Assembly: GCA_037447655.1 (NCBI GenBank)
Contig: JBBHKE010002051.1
Location: forward strand, 1-64,000
DNA: 64,000 nt
Direction of reading: 5' to 3'
From: Zygnema cylindricum
Lineage: Eukaryota; Streptophyta; Zygnematophyceae; Zygnematales; Zygnemataceae
Positions within the stretch are counted from its first letter, which is position 1, and each line of letters starts with the position of its first letter. Under the pieces are notes generated by a model that saw only the letters and a list, made by a program, of their open reading frames with translations, was not told the DNA's origin and searched no databases. Positions 1 through 12,000 of this stretch are shown here, piece by piece. Position numbers and translations under genes: made by a program.

Positions 1-1428
1 CATTTTTGCTTGGGGACATGGTTTTTTTTATCGCTGACATTTTTTAACAAAGCCATGTTGTACCAACAACGAGGCAGTATGGTCGCCGGTTCAGCAACCA
101 GTCAGTCTGGTCGCTGGTTAAGCCATGTAAAAGGGGTGATGAAATAACACACAAGGGGTGCTACACTCAGACTAGCAATGCACAAAATTAAATAACATCC
201 TGTTGCGTTGTTATGTTGTCATGGACATGTTGCGTTGCTATGCTACGCTACGCTACGCTTGGCTACGCTATAGCATAGCGTTGCTATGCTGCTACATCGC
301 TATGCTGCCATGCTGCGGTAGTCTGATATCGTAGCTGCGCTGGTCGAACATCGTAGCCATACCAACTGCTCTATTCTACCCTCAATCCACTAAGTCCTTG
401 TATACTAGCCACCAGGCAGTTTGATCGTGGTTCAGCGACAAGCCAGTCTGGTCGCTGGTTTGTTGCATGTTATCGTTTTTAGGGTTTTCAATTTTTAAAT
501 ATTTAAATTTGAGATAAACAAAAAGTACGAATTTTACAGTGAATTTTATTAAGTTTGAAATTGTTTTATGCGCACTCTATGTAGTATTCGTTAGTTGACT
601 CCGTGCGTTTTATACGCATAGGACATCTATATTTTAAAACACATCGGCCCTGTGTCTTAAAGGAAAGTTTGAAGATACATTTTTTGGCATGGCCGTGGAT
701 CGAAAAACACAAAACGACAACACGTAGTACATCTTAAATTCGATAATGACGCAAAATGTAATTCTCTTTTTTTCTATTTTTTTGTACGGTTGAAATTTAC
801 TGGGTACCGATCTAAATTTTACACGAAAACGACAGAAAAAACCCTCGTTAATTTGGCACATAGAGACGCACCCATATTTCGCAAATACCGTAGTTTCGTC
901 CTTCAGCGTTTGATGTACCAACGTTACGGTAACAGAAACTAAGCACATCGGCCGATACCCATTCAAAGTAGTATGGCAATGTGACAGGGTGATACCCATT
1001 CAAATAGTACGGCAATGTTAAACGCTTTAAAACTTTCAGGGCTATGGGTAGCCCACTTTCTTCGGTTTGACATTCCGTTCAAGATTTCAGGATTTGTCTT
1101 CAACTTTGCACGCTAAGGTCATGAGCCACAGGTATGCCAAGTGACTATTATGAAACGTGGCACTCAATGCGATGTCCATGCCGAAAACAACAACTTAGGA
1201 TAAAGTCCATGGAAAAAAGTTATGAATAACGACGTGAAATCCACTGTCGTACAACAAACTTCTCAGTGACGCTTAAAGTTAAAACTGGAGGTCTATGCAA
1301 AGACCTAACATGCACAATTCAATGGTTGTGCCGTGCATGGTTACGCCATGATGTTAACTTGCGTCACTTCAGTGCATAGTTCAAAAGTATGCGTTTTTTG
1401 GTAGGCCTTTTGTAGGCCGCCTTTAATG

Positions 1429-1605
1429 TAAGTTGTATTACGGGCTTTCCATGTGATCTTCTTAGATCGCTACTTTCATCAGCGGTCGTCGGATCGTCCG
1501 AATCTGACGATAGTCCTATCGTAAGTTGTGTTATGGGCTTTTCATGTGATCTTCTTAGATTGTTACTTTCATCAACGACCGTCAGATCGTCCAAATCTGA
1601 CGGTT
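1429..1605. repeat. Two-unit tandem repeat of about 90 bp
   Basis: Two adjacent units both carry TAAGTTGT, then GGGCTTT, CATGTGATCTTCTTAGAT and a GATCGTCC-AATCTGACG block. An 86 aa open frame on the minus strand crosses both units and repeats the same peptide pattern, which the duplication explains better than protein selection does. Confidence 0.6.
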
Positions 1606-1863
1606 TAAATAAAAAGTTGCTCAAAACTCACAGAAAAAGATTTTTTTGTCCGTTTTTTTTTTTCAAATTTCGACATGACGTTTAATTCTCTATCGATCCA
1701 TGTGCAACTCAACCCTGTTACTATTTTATTTCATTTTGCGCCTAATACAATATGGGTCTTAAGGCCATATTGTATGTTTTGCATACAATAGGCATATTGT
1801 ATGGGCGTACGGTCACCTACTTTTGAACTATGCTTCAGTGCTGTACTGAACTGTACAGTACAG

Positions 1864-2085
1864 TACACCGTCGATCGTATTTAGCGTGTATGTTTTTTTC
1901 GCCGCTGAAAACATCTTATCTCCGTACACATTTGTCCAATTTTCAATTTAAGACCGCCATTCGTAAGCTGAGAGTACAACCCTTTCAATCGCAACCGTCA
2001 GATTCACAATCAGACATGTATGTACGGATACAAGATGTTTTCAGAGACAAAAAAAACATACACGCTAAATACGATCGACGGTGTA
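1864..2085. mobile_element. Palindromic MITE, CACCG family, TA target duplication
   Basis: The element lies between two TA dinucleotides (1864-1865 and 2084-2085) and is almost one long inverted repeat: arms of about 80 bp start with CACCGTCGATCGTATTTAGC on both strands, and no coding sequence lies between them. TA target duplication and long terminal inverted repeats are typical of Stowaway or Tc1/mariner-type MITEs. Related copies are at 18321, 24296, 34611, 34830, 37258, 46599 and 56581. Confidence 0.8.
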
Positions 2086-2854
2086 GTGTACCCGCACTTC
2101 TAGTCAAGCAAAATGTTGGCTTTCGACCAACATACTCTAAAAATTGAACACACATAACTACAAAAGGATAAAAACGACCACGTAACATGAACCGCATAAT
2201 AGCAGTGTGTCAACAGAGACGTGACATGACGACCGCCGACTGGAGAACTTCCAAAATGACAGGACACCATCCGACGTTACCTAAAAGCCTGACGACGTCA
2301 CAATATCCACGACAAATTTAAAACCCGACAAATTATGTACAATCAGATCGTCTTTCATTAACCGACCGCATGTGAACGCAGTCTTCAAACAACAAAATTT
2401 TGTAAATAAATGTTTAGTGGTCCGTACATAGGGCTGTTGAATGCGCAGCTTAGAGCGGCCGTACATAATTCGTACAGCTGATTCTGTACGCCCGTAAGTT
2501 GCCTTAACCTGATTGGCATGGAGGACGTCGAAAACTATAACGATTGTCCCGGTCCACGGCCTCCCTGCGCCATTTTGGGTTCCAGTAAACATGTTTTACG
2601 AATTTGATTAAATTCCATGGACTTTATACCGTCATAGGAACCCTATTTGCCGCGATTACTGAACCTGATCGGACGGCTGATACACGCCACCTATAGATTC
2701 TCATACAATACTAACAAAAGAAGCGTTCGTACTTGTAACTGATGTATCTTTTCGCATAGAAACGGTGTGGCGGAAATCTGACCTACGACAGTATCCGTAG
2801 ACGCCAAGCAGCAAATTTAAAACCGCTGGTTACCAAATTTTAGGGTTTTTAAAG

Positions 2855-2893
2855 GTGCTGTACAGTACAGTACAGTACTGTTCTGTACTGTAG
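2855..2893. repeat. CAGTA/TACTG pentamer repeat
   Basis: TACAG units run into TACTG units, making a palindromic GTAC-rich stretch. Shorter runs of the same pentamer occur at 1848-1865 and 31218-31235. Confidence 0.7.
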
Positions 2894-3071
2894 TCGTTCT
2901 CTCCTTAGGTTACTTTCCGGAGAGGATGCCAGCAGAACTGAAATTTTTAAACCTAGTTTTGTGACAGGAAGTTGATTGTAACTTTAACGAAGTCCTGCTG
3001 CCCTATTTTTCAACTCAAGAGAACAAAAAACGAAAGAAGGTTTGTGAGAGAGCTTCGAGGGTGGATAAAGG

Positions 3072-6000
3072 ATGGCTGACCCTTTATCCCAAGCGGTTAA
3101 TCATACTCAGCCAGCCAGTCAAGCAATTCATGGCGGACTTGATATGTTAAATAATGTTGATTTAGCACCAAGCTATTTCATAGAAGATAGTGATTTGAAT
3201 AGTCAGAGTGATGCTTACAGATTTCTCGATTTTAACGGACAAGGAGACGAGTTTGAATATCCAGAGTTCACTGAACTGAGTCAACCTACGTCAAAGATAG
3301 AGACATGGAGGGAAGTTTCAGAACTTCCTCCGGCATCTTCCGGTTCAAAGATTGACCCTCCAATATCATCATCAATGGAAGATTCATCAGTTTCTGGAAG
3401 CAGTATGCCTGTGATTGACGTTACCTCTTCTCAAACTGCCATTGGTGCGCTTACTACTGCTGTTAGTGATTTGACTTTTGATGAAACTGCTGATGAAGAC
3501 CAGGATATAGCCAAAAAAGATTTGCCCGAGCATGCTTGCAAGTACTGTGGTATACATAATCCTGCGTGTGTTGTGCGCTGTAATGTGAACTCCTGCCGAA
3601 AATGGTTTTGCAACTCAAGGGGGAATACATCAGGCTCACATATTGTTAACCATTTGGTGAGATTCTGGACGCTCTGGCTATTCTGGCTGTTAATTATACA
3701 AACAACCAGGGATGTGCTTCTAAGTCTTTTCCTTTTTTTTTTTACACCGAAATTCTAGATGCTCCCTTTTATACTTTGTCGTTTTCTGATGGAGCTCTGA
3801 CCTAGACTTGGTTATGTTGCTCCATTACGTGTATTTTACCTTACCTTTTCGTTAAATCGGATACAAAACGTAATTTCTCCTACCTATCCAGTTGTATATC
3901 TGATTCAGCACGGGTTAAGACTTTTTAATTGACGAAAACGACAAGACATCTGGGCTTTGCAGGCGTTTTATTTACAAATAACCTTCAACGTGTTTACTAA
4001 TTTTGCCTGTTGTTGTTTATCGTTAATTTTTCTTTCCGAAAAGGAGTGAAGCTTATGATAAAGGAGTGGGCATACATATAAGAACCACAGAAGGCCAATA
4101 TTAAATAGAATGCCTCAAAGTTCATTGTCTGCCAGAAAAAAATCAAGTTAATCTAGGTTTATGGTAAATTCAGCAGTTTTTTTCGACACGTATGACTGTT
4201 CAGCAGCTTATGGATGGCACTTTTATGCAGTATTTTCTGAAGCCTGTTCCTTGTTTGTATGTTTCCTCTTTAAGAGATTTTGTTTTGTTCTTTGTTTTGT
4301 TTTTTCTTGTTTAACTATTTTTTTTGTTCTGCGTTCTTATGTTTTCTGTCCAAGTAAATTTTTTTGTTTAGTCCACTGTTACTGTCTTTGTGGCAGGTCC
4401 GCGCAAAACATAAGGAGGTTTGTCTGCATAGAGATAGTCCCTTGGGTGAAACTACTCTTGAGTGCTATAATTGTGGCTGTCGAAATGTGTTCCTTTTAGG
4501 CTTTATTCCTGCAAAAGCAGAGGCAGTTGTAGTTTTACTATGTAGAGAGCCTTGCCTCAGCGTAAATGGCCTCAAAGACATGAACTGGGATCTCAGTCAA
4601 TGGCAGCCGCTCATTGACGACCGCTGTTTTCTTCCCTGGTTAGTTAAGGTGTGTACTCTCTCTCTTTCAGTTTGTGTTTCAGATCTTAGTGAGAGTGCAA
4701 TCAACCTGTAGTTGCTGAAAAGCCTGCGAATAGTTTTGGCAAGGATGTCTGAGTAGAATTCAAACACTTGAATCTTCTGTTTATGTTGACTTCTTTTATT
4801 CGTTTTTGGCCAGACCACAAGAAAGGCATTAGTGTCATTACCATCACTTTTGTACAATGTAGCCATTATTCACGGGACAACACTTACATAAGTATTAGTG
4901 TGTTTGGGCAATTATGTTAGCTCAAATGTGCTGCACTGAGGCTACTATCATTTCAAATATGCAATTTCTAGTGCAATTTGTAGTTTGTAATTTATGGCAG
5001 CTGGAAGCTCACATGTAGGGGGTATTCGCTGAGCTAGTTAATATGTTTAGATATATCATAGAAGTAATGAGTAGCTGGAATTTTCCATGGGATATCTGAA
5101 TGTTGTATAATTAAATGCTATGTTTTATGAAAGCAGGTACCATCTGAACAGGAGCAGCTGCGTGCCCGTCAAGTCAGTGCCCAGCAGATTAACAAAGTAG
5201 AAGAGCTCTGGAAAAGCAATCCGGAGGCCTCACTGGAGGATTTGGAGAAACCAGGAGTGGATGATGAGCCAACACATGTAGTCAATACTTATGATGACGC
5301 CTATCATGTAAGTTGCACAGGAGATGGTCAAGATTCTCTTAGTCCCTTTCTTCAATTCAAATTTCAAACTTCCTGTGTTATGTTGTTCCATGTCATATTT
5401 CCTCGACCCTTTCTTTAAGTTGAATTGCAAATATTTTTGTGTTTCTTAGCCTCCCCTTTTCTTTCTGGAGGTTTGCTGTCAAGTTTGCAGTTATTGATGC
5501 TTGAGGTACAAACAATATGGAGAGGTCAAATATTAATTTATTCTCTTGTGATAGTGGCAGCCAGTAACCGCCGATTTTTGATCTTATATGTTGATATGTC
5601 ATCGACCTTGTAAAATTTCAATATCATTATCATTGAATTCAGGTCTCAATGACAGTATCCACACAAACTATACCTTATGCCTCTCAGCTGCTACTTCTTG
5701 TCTTCAACTTTTTTGTGTTGTTTTGTTTTTGTATCGCTTTAAGTGTACTCATTTTAACATTTCTCCTAATGTATGTTCTGGTTATGTTGTTCAGTATCAG
5801 CATGTCTTTGGGCCTCTTGTAAAGCTGGAGGCAGATTACGATAAGGTGAGGCTCTTTTGGATGCATGATCCTGTGTTTGGAGTTCCATCTGGAGCAAATT
5901 GTCAAAGCCAATTTCCCTTACCGGCTGTTGTTATTATTTGTTGGATTGCCAGAAGTTGAAGTCTCTCCATGGTTTGATGCATGGTTATTTTAGTGATATA

Positions 6001-9000
6001 ACTTTGCTGTTCATTTGGCAATGTGAATTTTAAACTAGCAGTGAGAGTCTCTTACAATGGACATTTTTTATGCTCTCTGTTCATCTTGCAGATGATGAAA
6101 GAGGCGCAGACGAAAGATGGTATAACGGTTCGATGGGATGTTGGTTTAAATAAAAAGCGAATAGCGTACTTTGTCTTTCCTAAAGTAAGTGGTACGAGTT
6201 GTTATGTATGAACTCTATGCTCTTCACTGTTTAGCATTTCTTTTGTTTCCAAGTGAAGGGAGACGTTTTAAGATACTAACTTGGAGACACGCACTGGATG
6301 ATGGTAGTTTAGGGGGGAGCACTTAGCAACATTAAAAAAAAAAAAATAATAAATAAATTGGAATCGGACATGACTGTTTCGATTGTGGACAAATGGTTGC
6401 CTCAAATAGTGTCAGTTTCTCCATGTCCTGTATGAGTTTACTATTTCTATTTGTAAAATAGTATGCGTGGGAATTACAAGAGCTAATAATGGGTTCACAG
6501 AGCTGAAGAGATTTGGGTTCTTTTTCTCTCTATCTCTTTAACCTTGTCTTTTTTTAATGTCTCAGGAGGAAAATGAGCTTAGACTGGTTCCGGGGGATGA
6601 GCTCCGACTTCGTTATCCAGGAGATCCTTTACATTCAGGATGGCAGTCTGTTGGTCATGTGGTAGGTCCTTCTACCCTGTGCATTGATGCCAGTTTGATT
6701 TTTCTGGATGTGTTGACTGTTCTGAAACATCATTTCATTTACTGTTGACTGTACTGACATCAGCATTAACAAATCTGTTTATTGGACATTGAATAAGCTG
6801 TTCTGTGCACCGATCTTTTATGGATCTACTTACATGACTTTTGATGTCTCTTGCTTATTAAGAAAGGATGATTGCTGTAATTATCTTTTTCCTCGTGCAT
6901 TTGGGCTTATTGGAAGACTGGATAAAGGGATTGTCCTTCGGAGTGTTTATGCATCTACATTTTTCCGTCCTCTCTTAGTACAGGGGAAAAGTTTTTTGCC
7001 TTGTTGTCAAAATTCTTGTTCGCTATCTTATCTTATCTTTTTTCTGCTTTATTGGGACAGATAAAAATGACTCCACAAGAAGAAGTCGCTGTGGAGCTTC
7101 GTGTCAGCCAGGTATGATGGTTGTCTTGAAGCATTTCTTGCACATATTACACGGTAGAGCAAATTTTAACAGGTTTTATTGATTTGCTAACAGGTTTGTG
7201 CATCACTTTGCTGCCGTTGGTCCTGCAGGGTGCTCCAGTTGATGTTTGTCACAACTTCAGTGTGGATTTTGTGTGGAAGAGTACAAGCTTCGATCGTATG
7301 CAAGCTGCCATGAAAATGTTTGCAGTTGATGAGACAAGTGTTAGCGGGTAAGGTCTACTGAATTGTTTATGTGCGTGCTTACAATGTTTGCAGGCGAATT
7401 TCATGTGTTAACTGGCCAAAGGAACTTGTTCCAGTTTAGCTATCTTGTTGTGGTCCAAACATGGTTTTTTTTCCGCTCTTCCACGCGACACTGATTTTAT
7501 ATGTCATCAGTATGGATACTTTTATTGGCAGTTGAGATTTTTGTAATTTTTTTTTTTTTTTTTTAGCTACTGTTGCAGCCATTTCTTTTGTTGGTTGTTC
7601 TCTCAAGAGGTTGTTGAGGTGCTCATTTGTCTTGTTATGCTGTGTATTTGGTTGGGTATATGACTTTAGGTACATTTATCATCGCTTGCTAGGGCATGAA
7701 GTTGAGCCACAGGTTATTAGGAGCAACCTTCCAAAACGTTTTGGTGCTCCAGGCCTCCCAGAGCTTAATCCTTCACAGGTATGTGTTGTTCTTTTCATAG
7801 AATGAATGACTGCTTATAGCCTAGTTGTGCTATCGGAAATGACGCAGATTTTGTGAGTAATGAGTGTACGGTTTTCAGAGTGGTTGTAGGTACGGGATTC
7901 GCAGAACTTTACGATTACTTCCAAAACATGAGTAATTCTCATCAGTGTAACCAGACTACTATAGTGGTTATTCTCTACTTTTTTTTGTTGTTTTTAAGGA
8001 CTTTGATATTTCCATCTTGTCAAGTTTATCCTTTTTTCTTTTTCATCTTGACTACAGGTTTTATGTTATGTTTTTTTTAAGATGGCTTTTGATTTTTTTC
8101 ATCTATACATAGACCAGGCTTGATATTCCAACCACTTTGCTGGAGACCCTCTTTTTTCCTGTTTTTGTGTACCACCTTAAGGATGTTCATACATAGCTTT
8201 GCCCTGTTGAAGGTGACCCCTCATGCTAATGAAAGAAGTGCGTAATGCTTTTGCGTGTATCCGTTAAGCTGTTTGTAATCTCATCTATATGTGAGCATAG
8301 TCTCCCTTTTAGTTTTCTCTCTGTCTCCTTCTCCATCACTGTGAGATGCTTGTCCCCAGTCCACACTTTATTCCATGATCACTTCTCTTTCTTGCTCCAC
8401 TTGTCACGCTTCCCTCCATTTTCTCTCCCGTCTTGGTTCTCATTTTTCTGAATTTTGCTCTCTCCTTCTTCATGCAGGTTTCCGCTGTGAAGAGTGTTTT
8501 GCAAAAGCCAGTCAGCCTTATTCAGGGCCCACCTGGAACAGGAAAAACTGTCACTTCCGCAGCAATTGTTTATCATTTGGCAAAGCAAGGCCAAGGCCAG
8601 GTGCTCGTGTGTGCACCATCAAATGTTGCTGTGGACCAACTGTCTGAGAAAATTAGTGCCACTGGTTTGAAGGTGAGGACGCCGTTTACCGCTAACAGCA
8701 TGAACTGTGCCAACAGGTTTATGGTTTTTTTTTAGTTTTGTTTGGGGACAAGGGGGTAATCCACACCAAACATGATTTTTACTGAACAAGTTTATCTTAT
8801 TACCTTAAAAGCTGGTCGATAGAATAGATAAATAAGTATGGCGTGTATGAATGTCACTTGACGGTCCATCTTTTTCCCATATCCACCCCATTGTCAGCTT
8901 GTTTTACTGGATTTCAAATCTCCTCGTTTTTTAGGAACAGTTTCTTCATCTCACCAATATTTTCTCTTTTCTCTTTTTCCATTATAATCCGGTTGTTTGG

Positions 9001-12000
9001 GCTTAACAAAGTTGTTGCATTCACATTTTTTTAAACATTGCTTGACTACTTCCAATCATAACCAGCTGGTTGTTTTTTAGGTAGGGGCGATCTAGTGTGT
9101 TTCAATTGAAATTATCCCCAATGTTTTGTATTTTTTATTCAGGTTGTCCGATTATGTGCCAAATCAAGAGAAGCTGTAAGCTCGCCTGTGGAGCATCTTA
9201 CATTGCACTATCAGGTACAAGTTTTACCATGTCTTCACAGCATATGCTATTCTGTTCACCACCTAAGATGTTTGGCAAATGACTGAGAGTGTTTTTTTCT
9301 TCCCTTTTGTTGTTGACAGGTGAGGCATTTAGACACCAGCGATAAGAGCAGATTGCACAAACTACATCTCCTGAGGGAGGAACAAGGTGAGACTTTAAGC
9401 CATTAGTATGTTATTTGACAAGTTGTAGTTGTAGAATTCCTACTCTTATAGGTCTTTGAATTTGAAATTTTATATTTATTGGTAAGCTGTGTCAGTTTCA
9501 TTGGATGGAAATCTCCTCCACGACATCTGAAAGCTAATTAAGGTTATCCTTGAGCATTGTGGCAAGGCTTATTTAAGTGGGTCCGATTTGGTTTGTATTG
9601 ATGCCTGTTCCAGGATCAATGTGTCATCTATCTTTTAGTTTGTTTCCTCACAAGAACTTTTGCTCATCTTGGCTGTTATTTAAGATAGGAAGTCTCCTTG
9701 CAAGACTTTTTCAAGTCGGTTTTAGTTTGTTTGTTCACTGTTCCTTCTCCTTGTCCCTGCTTGTTCTGTTTTTTTGTTGTCGTACTTGTCCAGGGGAGCT
9801 GTCAAGTGCGGATGAGAAAGAATATAAAGCTCTTCGGAGAGCTGCAGAACGTGACATATCTCAGAGTGCTGATGTCATCTGCTGCACTTGTGTTGGAGCT
9901 GGAGATCCTCGTTTGGCTAATTTCCGTTTCAGACAGGTTAAAAGATCACAGATCTTTCCCAGATTTGCTGTAGGGTAATTATATACATGCAATTACTGGC
10001 GTTACTGGACGGCAATTGTAATAATTCTACACTTATTTGCTTGATGCTGCCATTACTGGCCAGTAACGCCAGTAATCTCGTGCATATAATCACCCTATTA
10101 GGTGTTTAGGTAGGATAATGTGGGTAAAACTGTTTTGATGATTTGACTTGGTTTTGTTCATAGGGAGAAATTTGAGAAAAACTGTGAGCTCGAAGACTTG
10201 GTTATGTCTACCTGTGATTAAGTGAGAATAGCATGGATTTCTGAAGATTAATGCAAGGAAAATAGTGAAATCAATGGCCCTGTAATGTTTTTTTGTGAAT
10301 CATGTGGGAAAATTCTGAATATGAGAATGCTGGTGTAAGAATGTGTAGACAAGTTTCTACATTTTAGAATGTGCGTTGCGAGTCGAACGTATGTGGTGTT
10401 TTAAGGACATTTAAGGATTCTGGTGTTCTGCAAAGTTGACGGAAATATCCACTATAAGAGGAACTTGTGTGAATTTTATTTGTTTGTTCATCACCTGTGT
10501 TTTAGGTTTCTATTAGATATCTAACTCTGATGGCAGCTATTTTAAAAACTCCTCCTTACAATCTTAGTAGGTTTTTGAAGTTCTATTTAATCACTGAACA
10601 TTGTTGTAGTTTTCGTTTTAGCTCGTTTTTGTTTTGGTGGTCTTTTTTTCGGGATTTCGTGTTTGTCTAAAGCCATGGCTGTGTTCTTTGCAGGTGCTCA
10701 TTGATGAGTCAACTCAAGCGACAGAGGCAGAATGTTTGATACCATTGGTGCTTGGATGCAAACAGGTGAGATAAACTATTTTTCACAATCGGCAACGGTT
10801 TCTAATGGTTTTTGTTGTGAGGTTTTAAACGGGTCAAATTCCGCGCGGTAGTTTCTTAACTCATGGTTTCTTCCAGTTCTCACATCTTCTTGGTGTCTGG
10901 GTTCAAACTCATTTCTGGGAAAATGTTCATGGTTTATATTGTTAGTTCATGAGAGTTTCAGTGTCTTAATTGAAATGTTGTTTATAGTTTGACCTTATAG
11001 TATTTTGGTCATGTTTTTCAGTCATGTGCTTTGTTCATGTTCTTCGGATATATTTGCCTTTTTTTCTCTGACACATTTTGTCTCTTTTCTGTCGCGGGGA
11101 TTTTAACAAGACAGATGGTTCTTGTGGGAGACCACCGTCAGTTGGGTCCTGTTATTATGTGTAAAAAGGCGGCTAAAGCTGGTTTGGCAAAATCTCTTTT
11201 TGAGCGACTTATTGACCTAGGTGTAAAGCCGATCAGACTACAGGTGAGGATTTATCAACTCTCTGTCCTCGTAACTTTTCTTTTTCTGATTGAGTAGTGT
11301 CGGATCTTAATCCTGTCCCAAGCAACAACCAAGGCCTATTTTAGTCGAATGTTGTGATTTTTAACAGCTTTAATTTCCTAATCTCACTTTTCTTTTGGAT
11401 GTTTTATCGTGGTTGTTGTGTTTAAGAACATATTTCGATGACGATCTTTTTCAGAGATAGCAATCCTGATTCATTTCTGATAAGCTGCCCTGATTGTTGG
11501 AAATGGGGGTTTTGCAGGTACAATATCGGATGCATCCATGCTTATCCGAGTTTCCCTCGAACACTTTCTACGAAGGGACACTCCAGAACGGTGTTACCCA
11601 GGATGAACGCCTACAAGTTGGTGTAGACTTTCCATGGCCTGTTCCTAATCGGCCGATGTTCTTTTATGTACAAGTGAGCAATCTCCTTTGTTTCTTTGAT
11701 TCTCAGTCGAGTGTTGTGTACATGTGGGTAATCTACTTTGTTTCTCAGTCAAGCAATCTTCTCTGTTTCTTTGTTTCTAAGTCTTAGCTGGAAGAAATAT
11801 AGCCGTCATTCCTTTTTAAACAGCCCTGGCCAAAAGAGTGCTGGTACTTTTGTCATGTGAGAGGAAGCCAGCAGACAATAAACAGAACAAAAGAGAAAGT
11901 GTGTGAAAGTGAACTGCCTTTGAACTCGAGAACCTGTGAATTGTACAATTTACAAGCTGTAGTTCAGTTCTTGTTTACTCAATTTTGTAGTTTTTTTTTT

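Larger units (their letters stand above)
1..3071. other. Upstream intergenic region of UPF1
   Basis: No gene is supported here. Short open frames lack recognisable domains and splice logic. Visible content: a 37 bp sequence near 85-121 repeated imperfectly near 430-465, GCTACGCT-type short repeats at 235-315, a two-unit tandem repeat, palindromic ATACAATATG blocks at 1745-1805, one near-perfect palindromic MITE and CAGTA pentamer runs. The last 150 bases before position 3072 presumably hold the UPF1 promoter and 5' UTR. I see no convincing TATA box. Confidence 0.6.
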
